A stretch of 64,000 nt of DNA from Lutibacter oricola (GCF_900106565.1 NZ_FNNJ01000002.1:124001-188000), one strand, 5' to 3'; counted from the first letter of the stretch, positions 23,807 through 33,810 are shown. The notes: a model not told the origin generated them from the sequence alone. Program-made: numbers and translations.

Positions 23807-25588
23807 TTAATTGTTGATGTTTTGATATATTTTTTGATACAAATGATTGTATTTTTCTTTAACAAGTTTTCGTTTCATTTTCATAGTTGGAGTTAATAAT
23901 CCGTTTTCAATTGTCCAAACATCAGGAGTTAATTCGAATAGTTTAACTTGTTCCCATTTACCAAATGTTTTATTGGCTTTAGAAACTTCTTTTTGTAGGC
24001 GTTTTATTACTTTTTTATTTTTAACCAACTCTTCGTGGTCTTTAAACGAAACTCCTTTTCGTTTTGCCCATTCATCTAAAAATTCAAAATGTGGCTGAAT
24101 AATAGCGGCAGGCATTTTTTCTCCTTCACCAATTACCATTGCTTGTTCAATAAAACGAGATTCTTTTAAAGTTCCTTCTAAATGTGCTGGAGCAATGTAT
24201 TTTCCTCCCGAGGTTTTAAACATTTCCTTTTTTCTATCAGTTATAGTTAAGAAACCTTCTTCATCTAAATTTCCAATATCACCGGTATGAAGCCATCCGT
24301 TAATAATTGTTTTAGCTGTTAGCTCGTTGTTTTTATAATAACCTTGCATAACACTAGAACCTTTAACTAGTATTTCTCCATCTTCAGCAATTTTAATAGT
24401 TATGCTTTCCAAAGCTTTACCAACTGTACCTACTTTAAAACCTTTATTTCTAAAGTCATTTACTGAAATTCCAGGTGAAGTCTCGGTCATTCCATACCCT
24501 TCAAAAACAGGTATTTGTGCAGCAGTAAAAACACGTGTTAATAATGGTTGAAGTGGTGCGCTACCAGAAACTAAAAACTTTATATTTCCACCTAAAGCTT
24601 CTCTCCACTTTGTAAAAATAATTTTATTTGCAATGTTTAATTTAAAATGATACCACCAACCGTTTTCGTTATAAGGCTTGTATTGTTTAGCCAATTCTAA
24701 AGCCCAAAAGAACAATGCTTTTTTAATACTAGATAAATTCGAGGCCTTATCTATAATTTTGTCGTAAATTTTTTCTAGTAACCTTGGTACTACTGGAATA
24801 AAATGTGGTTTTACTTCTTTTAGGTTATCTCCTAATTGTTCAATAGATTCAGCAAAATAAATTTCATAACCTATGTACTGATAATAATACAAAGCAAAAC
24901 GTTCGTATATATGGCAAACAGGTAAATAGCTAACTACACGATAAGTTCCTGGTTCTAAATCTAAAGCTTTAGCACTTATTTTAGTGTTGTCAACAATGTT
25001 TTTGTGAGAAAGCATAACGCCTTTAGGTGTTCCAGTAGTACCTGAGGTATAAATAATTGTGGCTAAATCATTTTCGTTAACTTTTTCTTTTAGTAGATCA
25101 ACTTCATTTTGATTAGAAGTGTCTTTTCCTAGTTCTAATAGTGATTCCCAACTTGATGCTTTTTCAACTTTATCAAAAGAATAAATATCATTTAGTTGAG
25201 TTTCATCCTTTATTTTATTTACTTTTTTAAATAAATCTTTATCAGAAACAAAGCATAAAACAGCATCAGAGTGATTTATAATGTATTGATAATCTGATGA
25301 TGATATAGTAGGGTATAAAGGTACATTAACCGCTCCTATTTGTAATATGGCAACATCTAAAATGCACCATTCAACGCGGTTTGTAGTTGTTACCACTGCA
25401 ATTTTATCTTTAGGTTTTACACCTAGTTTCAATAAGGCTCTACTTATTGTGTTAGCTTGTTCAACATATTTTTGTGTTGAAGTTGGAACCCATTTACCAT
25501 CAGTTTTGGTGTTAAAACATTTAGGTATGGGTTTGTTATCTAGTTGATTGTAAGCGAAATCAAATAGACGCGTAATTTTTTTAGTCAT
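23807..25588 (-). CDS. Long-chain acyl-CoA synthetase (AMP-forming), copy 2
   Basis: A 593-residue ANL enzyme collinear with its downstream neighbour over the whole length: same ITRLFDFA.YQL start, same YTSGTTGTPKG P-loop (about 180-190), VFEGYGMTETSPG, WLHTGDIGNLDEEGFLTITDRKKEMFKTSGGKYI and the same GLLTPTMKMKR end. The two clearly arose by tandem duplication but have diverged in many positions, mainly in the substrate-binding middle, so they may prefer different chain lengths or lipid sources. No other beta-oxidation gene is next to them. Confidence 0.93.
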   Translation of the reverse strand: MTKKITRLFDFAYNQLDNKPIPKCFNTKTDGKWVPTSTQKYVEQANTISRALLKLGVKPKDKIAVVTTTNRVEWCILDVAILQIGAVNVPLYPTISSSDYQYIINHSDAVLCFVSDKDLFKKVNKIKDETQLNDIYSFDKVEKASSWESLLELGKDTSNQNEVDLLKEKVNENDLATIIYTSGTTGTPKGVMLSHKNIVDNTKISAKALDLEPGTYRVVSYLPVCHIYERFALYYYQYIGYEIYFAESIEQLGDNLKEVKPHFIPVVPRLLEKIYDKIIDKASNLSSIKKALFFWALELAKQYKPYNENGWWYHFKLNIANKIIFTKWREALGGNIKFLVSGSAPLQPLLTRVFTAAQIPVFEGYGMTETSPGISVNDFRNKGFKVGTVGKALESITIKIAEDGEILVKGSSVMQGYYKNNELTAKTIINGWLHTGDIGNLDEEGFLTITDRKKEMFKTSGGKYIAPAHLEGTLKESRFIEQAMVIGEGEKMPAAIIQPHFEFLDEWAKRKGVSFKDHEELVKNKKVIKRLQKEVSKANKTFGKWEQVKLFELTPDVWTIENGLLTPTMKMKRKLVKEKYNHLYQKIYQNINN

Positions 25589-25620
25589 TTAGTGTAATAA
25601 TTGGTTGGCTGCAAAATAGA

Positions 25621-25655
25621 AAAAAAAAAGGATTTTGCAAACAGCAAAACCCTTT
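25621..25655 (-). terminator. Terminator of the TPR/T9SS protein gene
   Basis: Stem AAAAGG-A-TTTTGC (25625-25637) with GCAAAA-C-CCTTTT (25643-25655), one internal mismatch, loop of 5. On the minus strand it is followed by a T-run (A-run 25619-25628). It lies 23 bases past the gene's stop. Confidence 0.75.
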
Positions 25656-25677
25656 TGAATCAAATATTTAGGTGTTA

Positions 25678-27045
25678 TTAGTTTTTTACAAGTCGTAAAC
25701 TAATTGTTTTTTCTTCAACTTTTATTTTTAAAACATAGAGTCCCGAAGCTAAATTAGAAACATTAATAAACTCATTTTCTGAAATAGATTTTCTTATTAA
25801 TTTAGAATTAAAATTGTACAATTCATATTCAAAATTAGTTTTATTATAATTGTTTATTCTGAAAGTTGTTTTAGCAGGGTTTGGATAAATATAAGGCTCT
25901 TTAATTGTTGTAATTTCTACATTTTTATTGTTGCAACAGTTTTCTTTATAACTTATAATATCTGTGTCATCAGCAATTTTAACATATCCTAAATCTAAAG
26001 ATTTTGTAAAAAATTGGCAAGCCTCAGTAAATTTTCCTAAATCGTAATATACAATTCCAAGGTATTTTAATGTGTAAACATTGTTAGGGTTTAAATCTAA
26101 TGCTTTTTTAAGCAATTCAAGTCCTTCCTTAGTTTTTCCTAATTTATGTAATGCAAAACCTTTAATATATCTTAATTCTTCTGAAGCAATTCCAGAGCTA
26201 AGTTCTATTATGTGTTTTTCTCTTTGTAAAGCTAAGGTAGAATACTTTAAGGCTTCTTCATATTTTTCTTCATTCAAATAGATTTTACTTAAAGACCAAA
26301 ATGTAAATGGATGCTTAGGGAAAAATTTTAATGTTTTTTGAAGGTATTGATGGGCTAAATCATACTCTTTAATATCTACTAGGTAACTACCTAGGTTATA
26401 ATAAAGTCTACCAGAATTAGGATCAACTTTTAAAGCTTCTAAATGATAATTAATAGCTTTGTTTTCTTGCTCAAAAGATTGGTGTATTCTTGCTAAAACA
26501 TCGTAAATACTACCTTTCTGTTTAGGAGTCATACTTTTACCAAAAGGCTCTCTTTTAATAAGTCTTGCATTTATAAATTCAAAATCTTTTAAGGCTAACA
26601 TAGTATTGCCTATTTGGTATCTTAAAAAAGCACGTTCAATAATATAGCCAACATTACCAGATTTGTTTTTAATTAAAAAATTATTAATAAATTTTAATTT
26701 ATTATGTCTTTTTAGTACGCTCTCTTTGTTTTTTTTATGATAATCAATTTTAAAATCAAGTCTTTGAACTAATCTACCATTATTAAATTTCCAAGAAGTT
26801 AATTTTTCGCCAATTTGATTATACTTGAAAGAAAAGCCATTTAATTTGCCTTTATTAAAATGAAGCACTTCATTTATATTACCGTTTTTATAATACGTTT
26901 TTAAACTGTCTGTTTGGTAATATTTATTAGTAAACTTTTCTATAGCAACAACGCTATCTTTAAAATAACTTCTATTAACCTTAGCTTGTTGAGAAAATGT
27001 AGTTAAAGTAACAAGTAATGCGGCTAAAAATAATCCTTTTTTCAT
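25678..27045 (-). CDS. Secreted TPR protein with type IX secretion sorting domain
   Basis: A 455-residue exported protein. Signal peptide 1-18 (cut after TFS). Residues about 35-100 resemble YwqK/MORN-type repeats (YYKNGNINEVLHFNKGKLNG). About five TPR units follow at 150-365 (for example YNLGSYLVDIKEYDLAHQYLQKTLKFFP and LKYLGIVYYDLGKFTEACQFFTKSLDLG). The last about 70 residues are a type-A T9SS C-terminal domain: IYPNPAKTTFRI at the start, LYNFNSKLI, and LASGLYVLKI..ENG-like end finishing in LRLVKN. The CTD shows export through the flavobacterial type IX system. Function unknown; TPRs suggest protein-protein contacts. Confidence 0.88.
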   Translation of the reverse strand: MKKGLFLAALLVTLTTFSQQAKVNRSYFKDSVVAIEKFTNKYYQTDSLKTYYKNGNINEVLHFNKGKLNGFSFKYNQIGEKLTSWKFNNGRLVQRLDFKIDYHKKNKESVLKRHNKLKFINNFLIKNKSGNVGYIIERAFLRYQIGNTMLALKDFEFINARLIKREPFGKSMTPKQKGSIYDVLARIHQSFEQENKAINYHLEALKVDPNSGRLYYNLGSYLVDIKEYDLAHQYLQKTLKFFPKHPFTFWSLSKIYLNEEKYEEALKYSTLALQREKHIIELSSGIASEELRYIKGFALHKLGKTKEGLELLKKALDLNPNNVYTLKYLGIVYYDLGKFTEACQFFTKSLDLGYVKIADDTDIISYKENCCNNKNVEITTIKEPYIYPNPAKTTFRINNYNKTNFEYELYNFNSKLIRKSISENEFINVSNLASGLYVLKIKVEEKTISLRLVKN

Positions 27046-27182
27046 AATTATAATTTTAAATAAATATACTTAAAGTTGAATTATAAAAAGAGTAAATTAT
27101 GTTTAAAATTTAAAATTATTTATTAGTTTTTCTATACAATCTAGCAAATAAAAGTTGTCCAATAAATTCTTTATAAAAATAG

Positions 27183-27190
27183 TATTTTTG
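27183..27190 (+). promoter_or_regulatory. Candidate -7 box of the malY/patB gene
   Basis: TATTTTTG, an exact TAnnTTTG match, 24 bases before the ATG. No TTTG lies at the right distance upstream. Confidence 0.35.
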
Positions 27191-27213
27191 ATATTCAAAA
27201 AATCTTAAAAAAG

Positions 27214-28407
27214 ATGAAATACAATTTTGACGAAATAATTGAACGTAGAGGAACAAATTCTTTTAAGTGGGATAGTTTAGAACTTTTGAAAGAATGGGGA
27301 ATAACAGATCATTTTAATAAAAATACCATCTCACTTTTTACAGCAGATATGGATATTGCTGTAGCACCAGCAATAGAGGCAGCTATGCACAAAACGGTTG
27401 ATAATCGTATTTATGGTTATTCATTTCCATCACAAGATTATTACGATTCCATTATCAATTGGTTTAAAAGAAAGCACGATTGGGATATAAAAAAGGAGGA
27501 AATTATTTATTCTCCAGGTACTGTTTTTGCTCTTGGAATTGCCATTAGAGCTTACTCTAAAGAAGGTGATGGTGTAATAATTCAGCGTCCGGTGTATGCT
27601 CCTTTTACAGGGCAAATAGAAGGTCATAACCGGGTTGTAGTTAATAATCAGATGCTTTTAGATGAAGAAGGAAACTATTCTATAAACCTCAAAGAATTTG
27701 AAGAGTTGGCTAAGAAGGATGAAAATAAAATGTTTATTCTTTGTAATCCTCACAATCCAAGTGGACGTATTTTTTCAAATGAGGAATTAAAAATAATGGC
27801 TGAGATTTGTGCAAAGAATAATGTAGTTATTATTGCAGACGAGATTCACGGAGATTTAATTCGTAAAGATTCTATATTTACCCCAATTGTAAAAACTACA
27901 GATAAAACGGATCATATTGTAACGTGCACGGCTATAAATAAAACTTTTAATGTTGCTGGTCTTCATGCTAGTAATATTGTTATTCAAAATAAAGAATTGC
28001 GAGATAAATTTCAGAAAACATTGGGCTTTGCAATGCCTACACCATTTACAATTAATGCTGTTATTGCAGCTTATAATGAATGTGATGAGTGGTTAGATGA
28101 AATAAATACATATTTTGATGGTACTATTGATTGGTTAATGAATTTCTTAAAAGAAAAAATGCCCAAAGTAAAATTTGTTAGACCAGAAGGAACTTATATT
28201 TTTTGGATGGATTTTAGAGCTTATAATATTTCTGCAGCAGACATAAAAAAACGTATTTATGTAGATGCCAATGTTGTTTTGGAGTCTGGCTCTATGTTTG
28301 ATCCTGAAAAAGGAGATGGTTTTGAAAGAGTGTGTTTATCTTCACCTCGTCCGTTAATTAAAGAAGCGTTTGAGAGAATAGTAAAAGCTTTTGAAGATAT
28401 AAATTAA
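27214..28407 (+). CDS. MalY/PatB-family cystathionine beta-lyase (PLP enzyme)
   Basis: Fold-type I PLP enzyme that typically cleaves the C-S bond of cystathionine or other cysteine conjugates to pyruvate, ammonia and a thiol. N-terminal FDEIIERRGTNSFKWD is the MalY hallmark. Other motifs are the substrate-loop PVYAPF (about 126-131), NPHNPSGRIF (178-187), Asp209 in ADEIHGDL for the pyridine nitrogen, and Lys243 in INKTFNVAGL as the PLP Schiff-base residue. The C-terminal FERVCLSSPRPL contains the carboxylate-binding Arg. It has 397 residues. Monocistronic. A role in methionine synthesis, cysteine-conjugate cleavage or regulation (MalY) cannot be separated by sequence. Confidence 0.9.
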   Translation: MKYNFDEIIERRGTNSFKWDSLELLKEWGITDHFNKNTISLFTADMDIAVAPAIEAAMHKTVDNRIYGYSFPSQDYYDSIINWFKRKHDWDIKKEEIIYSPGTVFALGIAIRAYSKEGDGVIIQRPVYAPFTGQIEGHNRVVVNNQMLLDEEGNYSINLKEFEELAKKDENKMFILCNPHNPSGRIFSNEELKIMAEICAKNNVVIIADEIHGDLIRKDSIFTPIVKTTDKTDHIVTCTAINKTFNVAGLHASNIVIQNKELRDKFQKTLGFAMPTPFTINAVIAAYNECDEWLDEINTYFDGTIDWLMNFLKEKMPKVKFVRPEGTYIFWMDFRAYNISAADIKKRIYVDANVVLESGSMFDPEKGDGFERVCLSSPRPLIKEAFERIVKAFEDIN

Positions 28408-28475
28408 TTGAAAAACAGATAATAGAGGTTTTTATAATTTTGTGTTACCTGTTCTTTAAAAATTCAAATTAGCTT

Positions 28476-29678
28476 TTAATTGTCTGTCGTTTCTCTAAAC
28501 ACACCAGCAAATAAAAGTCCACCAATAATACCCATTAAAATAAATGCAACTTGTTCAAATAAATTAGTTGTATTTATTATTGAAGAATTTAAAAAAGAGT
28601 TGCTTAAACCCATAAACGATTTACTTCCTGGTACTAACATAATTATGCCTAAAGTAAGGTATACAGTTTTTGGTGTTTTTGTAAGATAGCTAAATATATT
28701 ACTAATTATTACAACGGCTAATGTTCCTATAAAAGTACTTAATAACAATCCAAATCCAGAAAATACTACGGTTAAAAAGAAACCAGAAACGCCTGTTAAA
28801 ACACCCAAAATCATATCTTTTTTTCTTATTTGAAAAATTGGTAATAAAGAAATAGAAAAGATTGGAATTGCACAAAACATTATCCACTTTGGCATTTCTG
28901 AAAAATGGTTAAGTAGTTTAAAATCTATAGCTTTAGACATTATTATAACACCGAGTAGTACGCCAAAAAATTGTTTAAATAATGAAATAAGGGCATCAAA
29001 TAATTTAGCACCTCCTGATACTAAACTTTTAGAAGTTATTTCTTCTAGAGCGGTAGTAATAGCTAAACCAGGAATAAATATAATAATTGATGAAAGTATG
29101 CTTAAACCTACATTAAAATTAGGGAAGGCTAAATACACAAAACAAGCTAATATTGTAATTATAAAAGAAGCTAGAGATTCGAGAGTTGTATTTATATATT
29201 TTGATTTTTTTGAAAAATAAACCATAAAATATACTAAAGCACCAAATAACATAGAAAACGCAAAAGAAATCCAGTTGGTGCCAATCATTAAGCTAAATGA
29301 GCCAGAAGCAAAGGCATAAGCTAAGGTTAAAATAAAGTGATTTACTTTTTTTGTTTTTTCGTGAATAAGATGTAATTCATCTTTTAATGAGAATCCATCA
29401 TCATTATTTTCTATTACTTTGTTTGTTACTTCAACAACTCTAGATAAAGCTCCTAAATTTAAATTTCCTGGAGGAATACTTTCTACATAATTGTACGATT
29501 TTTCATCTTCATAAAAGGCATAATTTATCCAGGTAGGTAAATCCATAAAAACACCTTTTATTCCTTGTTTTTTTGCTACTTGAGATAGGTATGCTTGTAT
29601 TTTATACGAAGGAATTCCATAAATATGCAATGCTTTTCCTAATTCAATAATAAATTGATACTTTTTTGGAGGTTTCAT
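28476..29678 (-). CDS. ThrE-family threonine/serine exporter
   Basis: A 400-residue polytopic membrane protein. Residues about 1-110 are soluble, with the conserved ThrE segment LGKALHIYGIPSYKIQAYLSQVAKKQGI and PPGNLNLGALSRVVEV. Two five-helix modules follow (about 115-260 and 275-395); the second contains the typical LVPGSKSFMGLSN motif. In many bacteria the two modules are separate proteins, but here they are fused as in Corynebacterium ThrE. The substrate is inferred from the family (threonine, serine or short peptides). It is preceded by purL on the same strand with a terminator between. Confidence 0.87.
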   Translation of the reverse strand: MKPPKKYQFIIELGKALHIYGIPSYKIQAYLSQVAKKQGIKGVFMDLPTWINYAFYEDEKSYNYVESIPPGNLNLGALSRVVEVTNKVIENNDDGFSLKDELHLIHEKTKKVNHFILTLAYAFASGSFSLMIGTNWISFAFSMLFGALVYFMVYFSKKSKYINTTLESLASFIITILACFVYLAFPNFNVGLSILSSIIIFIPGLAITTALEEITSKSLVSGGAKLFDALISLFKQFFGVLLGVIIMSKAIDFKLLNHFSEMPKWIMFCAIPIFSISLLPIFQIRKKDMILGVLTGVSGFFLTVVFSGFGLLLSTFIGTLAVVIISNIFSYLTKTPKTVYLTLGIIMLVPGSKSFMGLSNSFLNSSIINTTNLFEQVAFILMGIIGGLLFAGVFRETTDN

Positions 29679-29789
29679 CTGTTATCATCAAAATTTGTGC
29701 AAAAATACATTATTTAAAGCTATGAAATTCAGTGAATTGCAGGTTGTTTTGTTTTATGTAGAATATGAAATAAATAAGGAGTAAAAATA

Positions 29790-29824
29790 AAGACCTAACA
29801 AATATTTTAAAATATGTTAGGTCT
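29790..29824 (-). terminator. Terminator of purL
   Basis: Ten-base perfect outer stem (29790-29799 with 29815-29824); the inside, ATATTTTAAAATAT, is itself self-complementary and extends the hairpin. It lies 32 bases past the purL stop. Confidence 0.8.
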
Positions 29825-29855
29825 TATTATAATTATTTGGTTAATTTTTTTAAAA

Positions 29856-32800
29856 TTATTTAGTCAACCATTTTCTTGCATTTACAAAAGCTTCTGCCCA
29901 AGGCGAAACTTCATCATTTCTATGAGTCGGGTAGTTTGCCCAGTTCCATTGGAAAATTGAACGCTCAATATGTGGCATCATAACTAAATGTCTACCATCT
30001 TTACTACTCATCATAGCAGTGTTATAATCAGATCCATTTGGATTTGCTGGGTAACCTTCGTAACCATATTTGGCAACAATATTATAAGCACTTTCTTCCA
30101 TTGGTAAGTTAAATTTACCTTCACCGTGCGAAATCCAAACTCCTAATGTACTTCCTTCTAAGGTAGAAAGCATTACAGAATTATTTTTCTGAATTTTTAC
30201 TGAAGTAAAGTTACTCTCGTGTTTATTAGAATCATTATGAAGCATTTTTCCGTGAACTTTGTGCTCTGGGTTAATAACTTCTAGTTCCATAAACAGCTGA
30301 CAACCATTACAAATACCAACAGATAAAGTATCTTCTCTTTCAAAGAAATTCTTTAGAGCTGTATTTGCTTTTTCATTATACATAAATGCTCCAGCCCAAC
30401 CTTTTGCCGAGCCTAAAACATCTGAATTTGAGAATCCTCCAACAGCTCCAATAAACTGAATATCTTTCAATGTTTCACGTCCAGAAATTAAATCTGTCAT
30501 ATGTACATCTTTTACATCAAAACCAGCTAAATACATTGCATTTGCCATTTCACGTTCAGAATTTGATCCTTTTTCACGAATAATAGCAGCTTTTGGTCTT
30601 GGTTTGGTTGCATCAATTTCAGGAAGTTTTCCTGTAAAATCAGCTGGGAATGTATATTTTAATGGTTGTTTTTTATAATTATCAAAACGATCTTTTGCTA
30701 AACCATTTGCAGTTTGCTTGTTATCTAATAAGTATGAAGTTTCATACCAAACATCACGCAATTCAGGAATATTAAATTCTAATACCTCTCCGTTATTTGT
30801 AATTTTAACTGATTCACCTCTAACAGCATTTCCTATTTCAAAAAACTCTACGTTATTTTCTTTTAATATTGAAGGAACATCATCAGCATCACTTTGGAAA
30901 ATAATACCGCTATTTTCAGCAAATAAAACTTTTACAGTATCTGCTTCATTTAATGCAGAAATATCAATATTTAAACCAATATTTTCTTCAGCAAAAGTCA
31001 TTTCTAATAAAGTGGTTAACATACCACCAGCAGAAACATCATGTCCAGCAAGTAATTTACCGTCTTTAATTAATTGTTGAACGGTATTAAATGCGTTTTT
31101 AAATTTAGCAGCATCTTTAATTGTTGGAGTTTCTGTACCAATTTTATTTTGAGTTTGCGCAAAAGAAGAACCTCCTAATTTAAAAGCATCATTAGATAAA
31201 TTAACATAGTATAATTTATTTGTCTCGTTTTTTTGTAGTACAGGTTCAACAACTTTAGTAATATCATTACAATGAGCTGCAGCAGTTATAATTACTGTTC
31301 CAGGAGATAAAACTTCATCATTAGGATATTTTTGTTTCATTGATAAAGAATCTTTACCTGTAGGAACATTAATTCCTAATTCAATAGAAAAGTCTGAAAC
31401 AGCCTGTACAGCTTTGTATAAACGTGCGTCTTCACCTTCATTTTTACAAGGCCACATCCAGTTTGCAGATAATGAAACTGAAGTTAACTTATCTTCTAAA
31501 GGAGCCCAAATAATGTTTGTCAAAGATTCTGCAATGGCATTTTTACTACCAGCAGCTGGGTCTATAATAGCACTTACAGGTGCGTGTCCCATAGCAGTTG
31601 CAATACCTTCTTTACCATTATAATCCAAAGCCATAACGCCAACATTATTTAATGGTAATTGTAATGGTCCTGCGCATTGTTGTTTGGCAACTTTACCACC
31701 AACACAACGGTCTACTTTATTTGTTAACCAATCTTTACAAGCAACAGCTTCTAACTGTAATACTTGTTTAATATAATTGTATATTTTATCTTGAGTATAA
31801 GAAATTTCATTATAGTTTCTTACAACAGTTTTGTCTGTTAAAATAGTTTTTGGAGAGCTTCCAAACATATCATTTAACTCTAAATCCATTGGTTTTTCTC
31901 CTGTAGTTTTAGATTTAAATGTAAAACGATCATCGCTAGTAACGTCACCAACTTCATAGTAAGGAGAACGCTCACGATCTGCTATTCTATGTAAATAATC
32001 AGCATCTTTTTCTCCAATAACCAATCCCATACGTTCTTGAGATTCGTTACCAATAATTTCTTTTGCTGAAAGGGTAGGATCACCAACTGGTAATTTGTCT
32101 AAGTCAATTAATCCACCAGTATCTTCAACAAGTTCAGAAAGGCAGTTTAAGTGCCCACCTGCACCGTGATCGTGAATAGAAACAATTGGATTTACATCAC
32201 TTTCTACCATTCCACGAATTGCGTTTGCAGCTCTTTTTTGCATTTCAGGGTTTGAACGTTGTACAGCATTTAATTCTATACCACTTTCAAAAGCACCAGT
32301 GTCTGCAGATGATACTGCTGCACCACCCATACCAATTCTATAATTGTCACCACCAAGAATAACAATTTTATCATCTTCTTTAGGTGTGTCTTTTAATGCT
32401 TGCTCTTCTTTACCATACCCAATTCCACCAGCTTGCATAATAACTTTATCAAAGCCTAGTTTTCTAGCTTCTTCTTCGTGTTCAAAAGTTAAAACTGAAC
32501 CTGTAATTAGTGGTTGTCCAAATTTGTTTCCAAAATCAGATGCTCCGTTAGATGCTTTAATTAAAATATCCATAGGTGTTTGGTATAGCCACTCACGTTC
32601 TTGCATACCGTTTTCCCAAGGTCTGTTTTCATTTAAACGAGAGTAAGATGTCATATAAACAGCAGTTCCTGCTAAAGGTAAAGAACCTTTTCCGCCAGCT
32701 AACCTATCTCTAATTTCACCTCCTGAACCAGTTGCTGCACCATTAAATGGTTCAACAGTTGTTGGGAAATTATGTGTTTCAGCTTTTAAAGAAATAACCG

Positions 32801-33515
32801 ATTGAAAATTTTTTGTCTCATAAAAATCTGGCTTGTCTGCTGTTTTTGGAGCAAATTGCTCAACTTTTGGTCCTTTTACAAAAGCAACATTATCTTTATA
32901 TGCTGAAACTATTCCGTTTGGATTTTTTTCTGAAGTTAAACGAATTAACTTAAATAATGATGATGGCATTTCTTCTCCATCAATTACAAAAGTTCCGTTA
33001 AATATTTTATGACGACAGTGCTCTGAGTTTACTTGCGAAAATCCAAATACTTCAGAATCGGTAAGTTTTCTACCAATTTTTGTACTTAAATTGTTTAAGT
33101 ATTCAACTTCATCATCACTTAATGATAAACCTTCTTGTTGATTGTAAGCAGCAATATCTTCAATATCTAAAACCGCTTCAGGCTCTATTTCAATATTAAA
33201 AATATCTTGCGTTAATTTCTCAAATTTTTGGAAAATCATTGGGTCGAATTCTTCATTTTTGTTTGAAGCAGAAAACTCTTCAATTCTAATAATGCCTTCA
33301 ATACCCATATTTTGAGTTATTTCAACAGCATTTGTACTCCAAGGAGTTATCATAGCTGCACGTGGCCCAATAAAAAAAGCATCTATTGATGCCTTGCTTA
33401 ATTTTTCTTGATTTCCAAAAAGCCAGTTTAATTTTAAGGTGTCTTCTTGTAAAAGTTCTTTTGACGTTTGCACAGCAAATATTTTACTGTCTTGGTTTCC
33501 AAAGAAATGAATCAT
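29856..33515 (-). CDS. purL: Phosphoribosylformylglycinamidine synthase (single-chain PurL)
   Basis: Fourth step of purine synthesis: FGAR + glutamine + ATP to FGAM. The 1219 residues are the long single-chain form, comprising an N-terminal PurS-like domain, a linker (LSDDEVEYLNNLSTKIGRKLTDSEVFGFSQVNSEHCRHKIFNG), two tandem synthetase halves (SLKAETHNFPTTVEPFNGAATGSGGEIRDR; SIHDHGAGGHLNCLSE; GHDVSAGGMLTTLLEM) and a C-terminal glutaminase with the nucleophile Cys in GICNGCQLF and a His in MMPHIERSIFQWNW. Apparently intact. Monocistronic. No purine riboswitch or PurR-type box is recognisable upstream. Confidence 0.97.
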   Translation of the reverse strand: MIHFFGNQDSKIFAVQTSKELLQEDTLKLNWLFGNQEKLSKASIDAFFIGPRAAMITPWSTNAVEITQNMGIEGIIRIEEFSASNKNEEFDPMIFQKFEKLTQDIFNIEIEPEAVLDIEDIAAYNQQEGLSLSDDEVEYLNNLSTKIGRKLTDSEVFGFSQVNSEHCRHKIFNGTFVIDGEEMPSSLFKLIRLTSEKNPNGIVSAYKDNVAFVKGPKVEQFAPKTADKPDFYETKNFQSVISLKAETHNFPTTVEPFNGAATGSGGEIRDRLAGGKGSLPLAGTAVYMTSYSRLNENRPWENGMQEREWLYQTPMDILIKASNGASDFGNKFGQPLITGSVLTFEHEEEARKLGFDKVIMQAGGIGYGKEEQALKDTPKEDDKIVILGGDNYRIGMGGAAVSSADTGAFESGIELNAVQRSNPEMQKRAANAIRGMVESDVNPIVSIHDHGAGGHLNCLSELVEDTGGLIDLDKLPVGDPTLSAKEIIGNESQERMGLVIGEKDADYLHRIADRERSPYYEVGDVTSDDRFTFKSKTTGEKPMDLELNDMFGSSPKTILTDKTVVRNYNEISYTQDKIYNYIKQVLQLEAVACKDWLTNKVDRCVGGKVAKQQCAGPLQLPLNNVGVMALDYNGKEGIATAMGHAPVSAIIDPAAGSKNAIAESLTNIIWAPLEDKLTSVSLSANWMWPCKNEGEDARLYKAVQAVSDFSIELGINVPTGKDSLSMKQKYPNDEVLSPGTVIITAAAHCNDITKVVEPVLQKNETNKLYYVNLSNDAFKLGGSSFAQTQNKIGTETPTIKDAAKFKNAFNTVQQLIKDGKLLAGHDVSAGGMLTTLLEMTFAEENIGLNIDISALNEADTVKVLFAENSGIIFQSDADDVPSILKENNVEFFEIGNAVRGESVKITNNGEVLEFNIPELRDVWYETSYLLDNKQTANGLAKDRFDNYKKQPLKYTFPADFTGKLPEIDATKPRPKAAIIREKGSNSEREMANAMYLAGFDVKDVHMTDLISGRETLKDIQFIGAVGGFSNSDVLGSAKGWAGAFMYNEKANTALKNFFEREDTLSVGICNGCQLFMELEVINPEHKVHGKMLHNDSNKHESNFTSVKIQKNNSVMLSTLEGSTLGVWISHGEGKFNLPMEESAYNIVAKYGYEGYPANPNGSDYNTAMMSSKDGRHLVMMPHIERSIFQWNWANYPTHRNDEVSPWAEAFVNARKWLTK

Positions 33516-33549
33516 ATGTTGACTTTTTTTAGTGTGTTGTTTAAAAGTG

Positions 33550-33557
33550 CAAATTTA
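33550..33557 (-). promoter_or_regulatory. Candidate -7 box of purL
   Basis: Reads TAAATTTG on the minus strand, an exact TAnnTTTG match, 35 bases before the ATG. The -33 position has no TTTG. Confidence 0.4.
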
Positions 33558-33754
33558 ACCAAATTATTAGAAAAAATAGCCTTTGTTGTTAAAGAAATAA
33601 CACACTTATTAAATGAGTTTTAAACAATTTGAAATGTTCGTTTTATAGGTTAAGAAAAAGATATTGTTATTAATTTCAAAAGATTAAGGTGGTAAGCTAT
33701 TGATTTTATTGAAGTAGTTACTGTATTTATTATATGTTTGTTGAAGATTTAGTT

Positions 33755-33762
33755 TAAATTTG
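33755..33762 (+). promoter_or_regulatory. Candidate -7 box of the CLC gene
   Basis: TAAATTTG, an exact TAnnTTTG match, 49 bases before the ATG. The nearest TTTG (33737-33740) is only 14 bases away, which is too close for the normal spacing. The remaining divergent region (33563-33736) shows no other clear signal and no fluoride-riboswitch consensus. Confidence 0.35.
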
Positions 33763-33810
33763 CGCCTTACTTGGTTATTAAAATTTAACTAGCTTATATT
33801 ATAAAATATA

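Noticed and set aside
28414-28453. Terminator between the malY/patB gene and the convergent exporter gene
   Set aside because: The possible stem (28414-28422 with 28445-28453) has a mismatch, a 22-base loop and no T-tract of note.
33516-33810. Fluoride (crcB) riboswitch ahead of the CLC gene
   Set aside because: The conserved pseudoknot segments could not be found by eye in this AT-rich region; only a -7 box is visible.
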